Source: Tubiluchus corallicola (lineage: Eukaryota; Priapulida; Priapulimorpha; Priapulimorphida; Tubiluchidae). Taken from it: a stretch of DNA of 64,000 bases. Made by a program: the position numbers and the translations under genes. Below the pieces are notes generated by a model. That model worked only from the letters and a program-made list of their open reading frames with translations, was not told the DNA's origin and did no database searches. Shown in pieces: positions 12,663-24,193 of the stretch (position 1 is its first letter; each line of letters begins with the position of its first letter). The DNA is taken from the NCBI GenBank assembly GCA_030141605.1, contig JAQGDQ010000317.1, positions 1 through 64,000 on the forward strand. The letters run 5' to 3'.

Positions 12663-15600
12663 TCATACGTCTTCGTCTTGTTTTGAATCATTTTTCTTAT
12701 CGATGTACTCAACTAAAGAGCCTGTGTCTTGCGCACGTTCCATCAGTTTACGCCTAGCTTGTAGTAGACCAATACATGCCTTGAGATTTTGTGAAGCCAC
12801 TATTGCATTCGGAAGAAGAGTTATTCCACCTATCACGCACACAATTAAGGGGCCGACTGTTCGCACGGAATACCTCTGAAGGGCATATATAAGGGAATAT
12901 ATTGCAGCTGCTATTGCTACTGTAGAAAATACACCTAGAAGGGCGTAAGTTACGAAAGTTCGTTTTATCTTTTCTTCTTCCACTCTGTGGCCACATATAC
13001 CTAAAAACGTAAAAAATATATGTTATAAAGCTTGTTAACAAATTTACAAATCAAGAAAACGTGCGAGTTGAATAGTTAAAGCGGGTGAAACATAGGCGGT
13101 ACTAACCGGGGAGGGCTGCATCCCCCCCCCCCCGATTCGGGCAATCGCCAAATTTTTCGGGCACCGCAACAAATATTTTCATAAAAGGAAATCCAAAAAT
13201 TTCTCCGTGACGCCAAATGAAGAGCCCGAAATCTGGGCATTTTTTGATTATGGGGTAGGTTAAATATACACTTAGTTGTTTCTGTTGACTTAATTTATTA
13301 GCGATGGTTAGTTGACTGCGTGGCAATATATGGTGTCTATATGATTCACTCTCATAGAAACATTTGGGGTACTATGCAGATTTAGATAGCGCAATTTATT
13401 ATCAAGCGGAAACTATAACTGGCGTTCATGTTTACTGAATCATATACATAAATTACATACGCTTTTCCAAAACATATAAGAGCTAGTAACGCTTACCAAT
13501 TGGCAATATAAGATAGTTAATTCAGATAGCGCATTAGCAGTAAAATCATAGTTATATGGACAAGAACTGTACAATTTGACAGTAAAAAAATAAAGTGAAA
13601 TCAGAGCAAAATACCGAAGTAGTTTTCAAAAAAATGTGGCATGTAAGAGTAGCGACAAATGTCTTAAATGAATAATTAAAAACTTCTAACAAGCTCAATA
13701 CTATGGCAACCATGCAAGCTGATTGATTATTACATTACGAATTACAAATCTTCTAAACGTGAAATTTCTTCTACAACGCCAAACTCACAATTACGTAGAA
13801 CCAGTAGGCAGTTGACCGCTTGTACGAGTCCTTTGTTATTACATGCGATTCACTGTATTTGGCATGTGATTTAAACATTTAACCACTTCAAGTTTGGGAC
13901 TTGGGCGACATTGAGGGAAATTAAGGAACCGAAGTTCCCCTAATTAATTCACCTCATTTGTTTTGAGCGTTGGATTTTTTTCAGTAACATTCGCTCGTTT
14001 TTGAATCTCTGTTCGTGAAAACTGGCTCAAGTAATGTTATGTTGTATTGATATAATGATATCACTGCCACACAAGCTGATTATGCATTCTGATAATTTTG
14101 TCTGAAAACTCTCAACGTACAGACTCGTACCTCAAACTCGAAAGACCAATGGATCGCCTCACGACTAGAGTTAAGAGGAATAGTTTTTATGACTGGCAAC
14201 GCTGGTCAGTGAATGTCGAGTGATCAATAGGTTCAGTACTCGGTCTGGGAAGTTTCAGCTGCCTTGATGATTCTGGTAGATTACCTCTCTATGAGATGAT
14301 GCGGACGTACGTGGATATAAGACACCTCTAAGAAGGTGGTTAAGAGGTTGGCTGAATGTCTTGTCTCCGAGGATTATAACATAGAAACTGGTCCTACCAC
14401 AGTTATCCATATTAAGCAGAGCATCTGAGCTTACACGTTGTCGAGATGCATAAAAAACAACCATTTTATGTGCGTTCTGCATTACAGTTGGTCACATTCA
14501 CACAAAGGTTAAAAATACTGTTTCCCGTGCAGAGTTTTATGAACCTTGACAACTTCTTCAAACCTGGCACAGCCAGGTCCGGTATTCCATCACTTTCAGT
14601 TATTCGCAGAGGACTAATTAACTGTGCAGTACTTTCACTTGACACCCACTCAGCCTTCCTAATGACGTCAGTGTGTTGGCCTTGTAGGACTAATTAACCG
14701 TGGCGTTCATTTAACACTTGCCACTCCATTGAGTTATATATATAGTTACAATAAATGGCATTAATAAGGCAGTCTCTCATTTTATGTAACAGCTATATTG
14801 TGGGCATGCTATAGTTATTACCTGCTCAAAGCACATCAAAATTTTGGATACTGACTGTTTTCAAAATATTGGATCGTCACAACAGGCGCATACCTGTGTA
14901 GACGACGGCATATATTACAACATATTAAGCCTATAACTGTAGCAGTCAGTAACTAAACACGATGCGGCAGCCAGTAGGTGAAGAGTGCGACGCGGCGAAG
15001 TTGGCATGATTGCGCGGCAGCGGTCGCCCATATGCCCTATATTAAGCTAAACTGAATAAAACGCTGTTGCGTGAAATCAACCAGTATAGGCCTACTGTGA
15101 AAAACATAAGCAGAACAAAACGCGTGTGGGGTTTGAGTATAATTCTTGTTATCTACAAAGTGAAAACGTTAATGTAAACGTATTGTGGATATGAATGTGA
15201 GTGTGAATATTAATGTGAATGTGAGCCCATTATGAAAGTGAACTGGCGCGAAATACGTACACAAAGTAATGCTAATTAAGGAGACAGTGGGTGCAACTAG
15301 GATAAAATCAATGATAATAATGCAATAATGCATCTAGTAATTTAACTGTATTCTATCATACAGTGACTACAACATAAAACTGACCTGCAAGCAAACTGAA
15401 GCCGCCTGATAAGATAACCATGATCAATAGCACAGCTAATGGCGAAAAGTCGTTCAGTTCCCGTGTTAAGACATGAAGAATGATAATCGAGAAGGGCACA
15501 ACGATTAGTATTACACCAGAAAATATCACGCCCTTGGATGTCTTTCGCACTACCTGGAGGTGGTGATCGAGCACCTCGTGAGTGTCACGCGGTCCGGATT

Positions 15601-15688
15601 TATGTTCCGGCCACCTCCACGAAAACATAAGTAGATTTTTATAAAATCGTCGATGCTGCTTAAAAAACCATCTAAATCTCAGGTACAT
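12663..15688 (-). CDS. Unrecognised four-helix membrane protein, two exons
   Basis: Exon 1 is 15385-15688 and exon 2 is 12663-13000 on the minus strand. The GT-AG intron is about 2.4 kb and splits a Gly codon in phase 1. The product is 213 residues, with four predicted membrane helices at about 53-74, 82-104, 117-142 and 150-172. A basic aromatic N-terminus (MYLRFRWFFKQHRRFYKN) precedes them, and the tail is hydrophilic and acidic, ending KNDSKQDEDV. An in-frame TGA directly precedes the ATG, so the start is well fixed unless a 5' intron intervenes. The helical-hairpin pairs are separated by a charged loop (HRVEEEKIKR). I do not recognise the family; tetraspan shape alone does not assign a function. 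It converges with QSOX on its 3' side. Confidence 0.7.
13085..13260. repeat. GC-rich repeat-like segment with poly-C tract in intron
   Basis: A 12-base C run (13122-13133) lies beside CCGGGGAGGGCTGCAT and CGGGCA blocks. It is much richer in GC than the surrounding intron of the tetraspan gene. It looks like one end of a degraded transposable element, but no partner terminus or target duplication was found. Confidence 0.3.
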
Positions 15689-15793
15689 TCAAACGCACAG
15701 CGTATTAATTTAGTATGTCTCACTTTGTTGTTTCCAAAACACTTGCCATTGCGAAATTGATTTATGCGCTGCAGTAATTAACGGTATCTGTAA

Positions 15794-16075
15794 TTAAACT
15801 TTCTCTGCACGTTTCTTAGTAATACTGCATCTTCGTGGAGTTGATTCTAAACAACTAAATGAGGAGGTCAATAGCTCGTGTGGCTTCTCGAGCGACTGTG
15901 CATAGCGCGAGCTAATGGCTTCAGCAATGGATAGAAAGTGAGCGCCATCACGTGATCGTGGAAGCAAACGCTGCTTGACCAAGGCAAAGCAGAGGTCAAC
16001 AGTTAAGCGGCTCGAAACTACCACGAGAACTGTAAATCTGTGATGTGTTAAAAACTGAATCAAACGAAAACGCAA
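15794..16075 (-). other. Doubtful open frame upstream of tetraspan gene
   Basis: A 93-codon open frame that is richer in GC than its neighbourhood and has protein-like composition (for example AHFLSIAEAISSRYAQSLEK). It has no ATG at its beginning (the first codon is TTG). A pyrimidine-rich TTTGATTCAG acceptor-like site lies inside its 5' part, so at best it is a terminal exon of an unknown minus-strand gene. I recognise no family. Confidence 0.15.
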
Positions 16076-19010
16076 TAAATTTTATTTATATTTTGCATGT
16101 ACGTTCAAGAACGTGGCATATTAACCTACACGATAAATTCGAATATTCAGAATTCTAATATTCGACATCATAATTAATGATGCTTCTGTAATGGTGCGTT
16201 TTACCAGGGAGTCTCGGATCGATGTGCTGGTAAAACTATATTTATAGTAATCGCAACGTTTCTTACTGATTACAAGATTCCCAACAATTGTAATTGTATT
16301 TGCAATTGCGAATTTGAAAAGACGTGCAATCTTAATAATTATAATGGCGATTTTGTGGAAAAAGTTCAATTGTAAGTGTAATAATTGTAGTCAAATCGGA
16401 CTTAAACGCAATAAAAAAGCATATTATGAATTTTAAAAAAAGAAGAGCTTGTTTGCTCTGTGAATACTTTTTCCTTGTTATTCCCCTATTATTTTTTATT
16501 TACGGCCCTTATCCAGAGCTGGCCTATAGCTATTATTTTATTGGTGTGACCAAACCTTCTTTTCATAGCCGTTATAAAATTATTATAATAGCTTCTCATC
16601 ACAATAGGTGTTGAATTATGTTGATAAGTAACAATTTTGAAAAGTTGTGTACCATTGCTCTACATTTCACCTAAGTTTATCCTGTAATACAGCAAGTTAA
16701 GAATGTCTATAAAATTTACTTTATATGAATAATTGTTTATTTTTATACTAATGACGATAGTAATATACGGAGCAGACGTAAGCGATTTGACTTGAGCAAA
16801 CAGCTAGCCTAAGTACAAACAAGTGGGCCATGTACATTGTACAAGCCCTACTACGAATTCATACGATATTTATTTTGTTTTTATTTTCTTGCAACAGGTG
16901 GCGCACGTAGCCCGCTGGCCATGTGGCTTCTGAGTGTAAAGTGAGCACTAGAAGTAGTGAGGAGCGGACCGGATCAGACTAAGACCCGCAAGTTTTTTGC
17001 GGATTGTATTGTATTGCGGATCTATATTGATGATAAGAAAATGCGGACATATGCAGCTCAAAAATGGCGGTTGGACTTTGGATCTTTGCTTATTTTGATT
17101 TTTCATTAATGTTAATCTCGCTAGATAACAAATGTGCGCATTGCAGGAAGAAAATGATAGACTGACACTCATCATAAGCTACCAGGTTGAATAACAATGA
17201 AATGAAAATAATAATTAGTTTAATAATAATTAATCATTAAACGAACGCACTACTGTACCAGTAGTTACTGTAGTAGTAGCTGCAGCAGCAGTAGAAAAAT
17301 CTTTTATTTGCTATTAAAAATACTAATTCGAAATTAATAACATGAGATTCTAACATGTTCTAAAAAACGTATTCTAAAAGAAAATATTCTAACATTCCTT
17401 CTTACAGTTGTAATTAACCAATGAAAATAAAGCCACCTAAGTAGACACGCTGTAACAGAGTGCAGTTTCCACTGATTTAAAGTATTTTTGTTTATTTATG
17501 CAGATTAGCTAATGCAGATTATTATACGGAATTGAATTAAAAATAGCAGATTTGAACCTTGCGAATCAGGACGGAACGCGGATTTGAATTAATTTTGTAG
17601 AGCCGTGCGGATCGATATTAATTGCAAAATGCGGATTTTTAGCGAACTGCGAGTTTCATCCTTGCGGACCAAGTTTTTTGCGGATCGGAAAATTATTCGA
17701 ACCAGGTAAAACTAGTGTGCAGTAGGTTTCATCTATGTTAAGTTTTCTAAATTGGCTCATTTATTCACCGTATATAAATTTGACTTCACAACTAATACAC
17801 ATAGTCTTACGGCTCTGGCCAGACATTATTTTTGGTAATTCTAGTAATGTTCAACTGTGTGCAACAGACATGGAGAAGAATGGAAGAAAAATGTCAACTC
17901 AGATCTATAGTATAGAAAAACAGTGAAAACGAAGGATTGGGTCCATCCACATAATAACGATATCAAGTTTAGGGTAGATAGGTCACAGGGGACATAATAA
18001 CGTCGTTATAACGCCGAGTAGGTAACATAATCTCTATTTTGTCTTGATACAAGGTAGGTGATTTAGTCATGATATTGTTATCTGAGTTAACGTTTTTTTC
18101 CAACTCTGCTTGTGCCAGCAGCAGCTACCACCGATGCTAGTAAAATCCACTGATGGTTTCCCGTTAATTAACACAAGTGATGTTGTTGCATGTTAATTGT
18201 TTATGGCCGATTTTGCTATGCAAGCACACATATAATATAACTGTTGTCAATCTGAAACTGTGAAGTTATACTGTATAAATGGGTTCTAATTTAATGCTAT
18301 GTCTAAATTTTAAGTCTTTTTGTCCACTTGTTTTAAAAGAAAACCAGAAGATTGTGTAGACATTAGTTCAACATAAAGTATGCAGTAAAATATTGAAAGA
18401 TTCAGCAGCTTTTTTTTAAATCAAAACTTAGATTAAATTATAATTACCTCTGATAGTTAAATTTAGTTAAACTTTCAAAGCTACGTGCGCCTCAACTTAT
18501 CAACTAAGACTGGCAATGATGCCTTTTTGTCACATTTGTATGGCCCACAAATAGACAGTACCGTGATAAGCATGATCACGAACTGCAGTGTTCATCTGTG
18601 TCGTAGAGCTCATGTTCATGACATCACATCAGCGTTTTATAGCAATCTTCGCTTACGCAAATGTGCTTGACGCGTAGGGAAGATGCCTACCAAACTGTGG
18701 TTACTTTGTGACATAAGCGATAGCTCTGTTCAGTTGCTTTTAATTAACTTTACAAGGTGATTCTAATCAATTGTCTGGTTTTCTTTTAAATTAACTTGTC
18801 TCAATTTTCCCAACTTTTGTAAATGTATTTTTTAAATATTCAGTATAATCCTGAATATTGCCTACAACAGTTTCTTACATGTAGCCTATCATTCTTCTAA
18901 ATATGTACAACTTGTGCAATAAAGAATTATATAGATATATGTCATATGATGATGTCACTGAAGAAGCTTCTATAACATTGTTTTTTATTGCATTTTTCTT
19001 ATCTTTTCAG
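16076..19010. other. Gene-poor AT-rich spacer before PNKP
   Basis: No exon is supportable by frame plus splice signals. It contains the GCGGAT-rich repeat segment listed separately and presumably the promoter and 5' non-coding exon of the first PNKP gene, since that gene's coding exon begins right after a splice acceptor at 19010. Confidence 0.5.
16955..17706. repeat. GCGGA(T)-rich element, possibly transposon-derived
   Basis: Both ends of this 750 bp segment carry dense GCGGAT/GCGGAC motifs. A direct repeat containing GCAAGTTTTTTGCGGAT occurs near 16988 on the left; near 17667 a related CAAGTTTTTTGCGGAT follows GCGGAC. The middle is plain AT-rich DNA. Subterminal motif clusters of this kind are common in non-autonomous DNA transposons. 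I could not define terminal inverted repeats or a target duplication. Confidence 0.35.
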
Positions 19011-19013
19011 AGG

Positions 19014-20918
19014 ATGTCTGCTGTGCGCTTTGCACTTAATCCTCTTAATTCGGAGGTTGCAGCAAAGAACTTAATCGATAATAAACCAGTTATAATTGGC
19101 AGAAGTGCTGCACTAGGCATTACAGATAAAAAGTGCTCGAAGAGTCAGTTAGAAATCACAGCAAATTCTGATGAAGCAAGTATACTGGTGCGCCACCTAG
19201 GTACTAGTTTTTCCACTGTGGGAAATCATACTCTTTACAAAGGTGACATTGTTTCTGCTTTCCCTGGTGATATTATTTGTGTTTTACAAGACAAGTATAA
19301 ATTCAAAGTCGTCTTTGGTGATGGCATGTGTGTACAAAGAGGTGTGCCTCTTTCCGCTGAAGTGATGCAAACTAATCAAATGCATAGCAGAGAACATTTG
19401 CATTGTGATAAGTTGCCAACAAAAAAATTGTGTGCTCAAAAACTGAAAAAGCGGTCTCTTGAAACTTGCAGCGCTAGTAATGCAAATGTCATTGCAGGGA
19501 CAAAGGAAACACATGCTAGCCAAATCACTAATTATTTTGCTGCCCAAGATTGTGCCAAAATAAATTCCACTAGACATTCCAGTAAGAAACTGAAACTTGT
19601 ACCTGAAGACCATTTGCAACTATGTCAACAAGTTAGTAGCGATGAAGAAGAGAAAGAAGCAGAAAGAAAACTGGAGCAAATGAGAGCAACGCTGCAACCA
19701 CGAAAACAAGAATGCTCAACTAATAGTTCTGCTAGTGTTACAGGCAGTCAGATATCAAAAACGACATCTCCTGGTTGGAGAGAAATCAATAGTAAACTCT
19801 ACATGTATAATGCCAAAAGTTTGACTTCCTCAAGTAAAATAGCCTGTTTTGACCTTGACGGAACAATTATTACAACTAAATCTGGGAAAGTGTTTCCCAC
19901 TAATACCACCGACTGGTGTTTTTTACTACCGGAAGTTCCTGGTAAACTCAAGCAACTTTCAAAGGAAGGCTATAAAGTTGTATTTATGACCAATCAAAAA
20001 GGAATTGCAAAAGGCAAAATACACATCAAAGATTTCCAGTTTAAGATTGAGACTGTTGTTCAAAAGTTAGGCATTCCCATACAAGTACTTGTTTCTACTG
20101 GTTCTGGAATCTATCGAAAGCCCGTAACAGGTATGTGGCAGTACCTAAGTGAGTGCAGTAATGATGGCATTGTCGTAGATTTGTCTACTAGCTTTTACTG
20201 CGGTGATGCTGCCGGAAGGCAGGTTAACTGGATGCCTGGAAAGAAAAAGGATTTTTCTTGCAGTGATAGACTTTTCGCTTTAAACATTGGCATTCAGTTC
20301 TGCACACCAGAAGAATTTTTCTTAAATCAGAAACAAACACAGAATTACACTTTACCAAATTTTAATCCTGCACTGCTAAAAGATTCTGACCCACTTTGCG
20401 ATCCACCAGGTTCTAAAATTGTTTCTTTTTCTCAAGAACTGATTGTTTGTGTTGGGTATCCTGCGTCAGGTAAAAGCTTCTTTGTTGCTGAACACCTTGT
20501 ACCTGCTGGTTATGTCCAAGTGAACAGAGATATGCTTGGAAGCTGGCAGAAATGTGTAGCTCGCTGCCGCATGGCTCTATCTCAAAAACAAAGCGTAGTT
20601 GTTGACAACACTAACCCAGATCGAGAATCCAGAAACCGATACACTGAGTGCGCAAAGGAAGTTGGTGTACCTGTCCGTTGCTTTTTGTTTACTGCTTCAC
20701 AGGAGCATTCTCGTCACAACAATGAGTTTCGACATCTGTTTGGTACGGATAAAGTTCATGCACCTGTGAATGACATGGTTATAAATGCGTACAAATCCAA
20801 ATTTACTGAACCAAGCCTTAATGAAGGATTTAATTCAATTGTTAAAATTAATTTTGTGCCCAGGTTTGAAGAAAAGGAACTTAAAATGATGTATCATCGA
20901 TATATCTTGGATAGATAG
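19014..20918 (+). CDS. PNKP: Polynucleotide kinase 3'-phosphatase with FHA domain (PNKP, copy 1)
   Basis: PNKP repairs DNA strand-break ends by removing 3'-phosphates and phosphorylating 5'-hydroxyls. The 634-residue product is encoded in one exon. FHA domain, about 1-105: GRSAALGITDKKCSKSQ has the Arg and Ser-Lys phosphopeptide-binding pattern, followed by HLGTSFST. Linker, about 110-255, with basic KLKKR and acidic SSDEEEKEAERK stretches. HAD phosphatase with CFDLDGT (279-284), TNQKGIAKGK, YRKPVTGMW and YCGDAAGR. Kinase with P-loop GYPASGKS (481-488) and DNTNPDRESR. I chose the ATG at 19014 because it lies three bases after a good acceptor (TCTTTTCAG at 19010) and starts the FHA homology; the open frame extending to 18903 is intron read-through. 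A poly(A) signal follows at 21078. Its FHA-less paralogue is next downstream. Confidence 0.95.
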   Translation: MSAVRFALNPLNSEVAAKNLIDNKPVIIGRSAALGITDKKCSKSQLEITANSDEASILVRHLGTSFSTVGNHTLYKGDIVSAFPGDIICVLQDKYKFKVVFGDGMCVQRGVPLSAEVMQTNQMHSREHLHCDKLPTKKLCAQKLKKRSLETCSASNANVIAGTKETHASQITNYFAAQDCAKINSTRHSSKKLKLVPEDHLQLCQQVSSDEEEKEAERKLEQMRATLQPRKQECSTNSSASVTGSQISKTTSPGWREINSKLYMYNAKSLTSSSKIACFDLDGTIITTKSGKVFPTNTTDWCFLLPEVPGKLKQLSKEGYKVVFMTNQKGIAKGKIHIKDFQFKIETVVQKLGIPIQVLVSTGSGIYRKPVTGMWQYLSECSNDGIVVDLSTSFYCGDAAGRQVNWMPGKKKDFSCSDRLFALNIGIQFCTPEEFFLNQKQTQNYTLPNFNPALLKDSDPLCDPPGSKIVSFSQELIVCVGYPASGKSFFVAEHLVPAGYVQVNRDMLGSWQKCVARCRMALSQKQSVVVDNTNPDRESRNRYTECAKEVGVPVRCFLFTASQEHSRHNNEFRHLFGTDKVHAPVNDMVINAYKSKFTEPSLNEGFNSIVKINFVPRFEEKELKMMYHRYILDR

Positions 20919-21447
20919 CGCCATGTTATACTATATCAACACACGTGGTGCCATGTTATCACATCAGATTGACTTTTTAGAGGCACTAGCGACTAGCTAG
21001 TCACATATAACATAATAGACTAGAATGTGTCTTATTTAAGCTGCTTGCCAATTCCCAGTGTTCAGTTAATGCAGAGCAATAAACTTTGGGAAAAATTGAG
21101 AATTAGGTTTTTTTTCAATAGCTACTAGTCACTAATAACTACAAATTAGTAGTAAATATTCATAACTGCTATAGGCTTGTTCAGTGTTTGAATTGTTCAT
21201 TTACAGACTTGTTCCTATTTTACAATGCTTGTTGCTGCTTGTTCATATTTGCTGGTGGACCTTGATCTGTTTAACTACTTGAGTGTAGAAAGTGTTGTTA
21301 TGGCTGTGACATAGTAGTACAATGATCACATTCGTTACCTAACTTGCTCAGTGAAAGCAGTCGGCTTTTCAAACACAGGTCTAATTGTCTAGAGGAAATA
21401 CCGGTGTTTCATACAGTCATTGCGAACATCGTTTTTGCTTTAACAAA
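20919..21447. other. Short spacer between tandem PNKP genes
   Basis: It contains the 3' UTR of copy 1 with AATAAA at 21078-21083 and, presumably, the promoter of copy 2. No other gene is seen. Confidence 0.6.
21078..21083 (+). terminator. Candidate poly(A) signal of PNKP copy 1
   Basis: AATAAA lies 160 bases after the PNKP copy 1 stop codon. It is inferred from motif and position only. Confidence 0.5.
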
Positions 21448-24193
21448 ATGCCTAGAAAGAGGCTTCAGGTACGTTACAGTTATTGTAACTAGTCTTTTTT
21501 CAAATTTAGTGAATTAATTGCTCTGTTTAAAGTATTGTGTACGTTAATCAAAATTTATCCACATTAGCGCAACATGCAATGTGTGTGCTGTCAGTTACAC
21601 AGATGCAGAGCAAAGCTACATAATTTTACCGATTTGCATTTAACATTGGTATACATAAATTGCTGTCTTTGTAGTTTGACTTAAATCAGCTCTGTTTCTA
21701 CGCTAAGTATTCGATAAGTTGTCAGGAAACTTGTTGTGCTTGTTTACTGCTAATATACCTCGTTAGTTTTAATGTTGGTTGATTACTTATTATCAAGTGT
21801 AAATTAGGTCTGTTGCATGTAGTTGTTGCTTTAATAGTCTATAAAATTTGACTCGTGTTACGTAGGTTCTTAGCTTCAACCAAAATTTTGGACTAATCAT
21901 TTTCGTACAACAGAAAGTGTGTTTTATGTACAACAGAATGTTTCAAATTAACCTTTACGTCTGGTTATTGAGGCTTAAATCTGCAGCTAAAATTCTGGTT
22001 TTTTGTATGCTTCATTGAAATGTCAAAAAAAAACTTTTTGCAATAGAACTACTTTACTTTTGTGGAAGTTCTGTATACAGTTTGGCGAGGCAAGCCAGTA
22101 TCCTCTCATTGCAAGCCATATCCTGCACTCAGCAACAGGGCCTAATTCATATGTTAGCGGCTATGGCTGGACTGAAAACTGTTAATTATCCGCGATACTT
22201 CTGTAACATTTGATACTAATTCTGCTACATTCTGATGCCAACAGATTTTCCATTATTGAGAGAAATAATCAAAGACAGTACTACATATTTAGAAGTGAAT
22301 TTTCTGGCGGTTACCTATTCATTCCCATACTAACTAGACTGGGAGTTCCTTAATTAACTTTGATCATTCAGTATATATTGTAATCTCTTAGTTACCCTTC
22401 CTGTCGTGGATGTTAATAGGTTTTATACCAGCAAAGCACGTAGCTAATTATATATGACTGCATAACCAATTAGTCCTCATTAGTACTGCACATACATAAT
22501 CCATTCAAATTATTCCTGTGGAATGAGCTTATCGAGTAATACAATACTTCGTATTGATTTTGCAATATGTAACTAGACAACTGCTGCAACTCACATAAAG
22601 CTACCAACCAGCAATTAAGCAGTTTTAACTATTCCTGTCATGCTACGTATCATGGTTTTGCAAAGAGTTCTGCCTATAATTATTGTCTGCTGTTTTACAT
22701 TTGCAATGATTTTTGAAGCATAGTGTTATGATGAATTTGCTACATTCACTTTATTGTGCCTATTTTTTGTTGCTTGTTGCATGAAGTTATCTAATATTTG
22801 TTACTTGTTGTTATGTATGTTGTGGTAAGGTTACTGTTCTGTGATGTTACAGACAAGATCTACAAAAAGGAAAAGTAAATCCCCGACTGATGCTTCAGTA
22901 GTGAAAAGACCTAATTTTGAGACTGAAAACCCACTAAAAGATGATCAAAAATCTCGAAAGGCAGAAGAGACTACAGGGAATCCTTCAAAAAAGCAAACAG
23001 AATCTACAAAAGGATTGTCAAAAATGGCAGCAACATCAAAGTTGCCAGAATGGACTGAAAAAGATGGCAAACTTTACGTATACACACCAAGTGATACAAA
23101 ACCATCTAGTAAAGCTGCATGCTTTGATATTGATGGAACGATCATCACCACCAAGTCTGGGCGAGTGTTTCCCATGAACACAAGTGACTGGCGCCTTCTG
23201 TTTCCTGAAGTCTCTAGTAAACTTAAGCAATTTTCAGCTGATGGATACAAAGTTGTATTTATTACAAACCAGAAAGGAATTGCCAAAGGTAAAGTTCGTA
23301 TCCAAGACTTTAAGAAGAAAGTAGAAGCTATTGTGAAACAACTGGGCATTCCAGTACAGGTGCTTATTTCAACTGGTTGTGCAGTTTACCGAAAACCTGT
23401 AACTGGTATGTGGCAATATCTTCGTATGCAGTGTAATCAAGGCGTCCCGATAGATACACGTGCAAGTTTTTATTGTGGCGATGCTGCGGGAAGACATGAT
23501 AAATGGATGCCAGGAAAGAAGAAAGATTTTTCCTGCAGTGACAGACTTTTTGCTTTGAACATAGGCATTCAATTTTATACTCCCGAAGAGTTGTTCTTGA
23601 ACCAAGAGCCAACACAAGAATTTAGTTTGCCGGCTTTCAATCCAACACTTTTGAAGAGAACTGGTCCACTTTGCAGCCCTCCTGATACTAATGTTGCATC
23701 TTCATGTCAAGAACTGATTGTCTGTGTTGGCTTACCGGGATCAGGTAAAAGTTTTTTTGTTAAACACTACCTTTTACCCGCTGGCTATGTTCATGTGAAC
23801 AGAGACATTCTTGGGACATGGCAGAAATGTGTTGCTCTTTGTGAGCAATCTCTATCCCAGGGACAGAGTGTCGTTATTGACAACACTAATGTGGACAAGG
23901 AGTCTAGGCAACGATACGTAGAGTGTGCAAAAGAAGCTGGTGTGCCTTGTCGCTGTTTCCTGCTAACTACGTCACTTGACCATTGCCGACATAACAACGA
24001 ATTCAGACTCTTGATTGGTACAGACAAAGCACATGCTACAGTGAATGATATGGTAATGAGGATGTTGAATAAAAAGTTCCAGGATCCAGAGAAAAGTGAG
24101 GGCTTTGACTCTATTGTTCAAATTAATTTTTGTCCGCAAATTCAGAAAAAGGAACAACAGGAAATATATTATAACTACATTTTAGAGAAATGA
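21448..24193 (+). CDS. PNKP: FHA-less PNKP paralogue (copy 2), two coding exons
   Basis: Exon 1 is 21448-21468 (ATG plus six codons, MPRKRLQ, then GTACGT). Exon 2 is 22853-24193 after TGATGTTACAG. The 1384-base intron is in phase 0. The product is 453 residues. A basic, Ser/Lys-rich leader of about 70 residues (PRKRLQTRSTKRKSKS, nuclear-localisation-like) replaces the FHA domain. The phosphatase has CFDIDGT (98-103), YRKPVTGMW and YCGDAAGR; the kinase has P-loop GLPGSGKS (300-307) and DNTNVDKESR. All catalytic signatures are kept. By eye the catalytic part is about two thirds identical to copy 1, so this is an old tandem duplicate. A nuclear DNA-end-processing role independent of FHA-mediated recruitment is inferred. 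The hypothetical start at 22841 inside the intron is rejected because the upstream exon joins in frame. Confidence 0.9.

Noticed and set aside
18903-19013. Upstream start of PNKP copy 1 at 18903
   Set aside because: The extra 37 residues are encoded by intron ending in TCTTTTCAG; the FHA homology begins at the ATG at 19014.
22841-22852. Start of PNKP copy 2 at 22841
   Set aside because: These bases belong to the splice acceptor; the exon at 21448-21468 joins in frame and provides the ATG.
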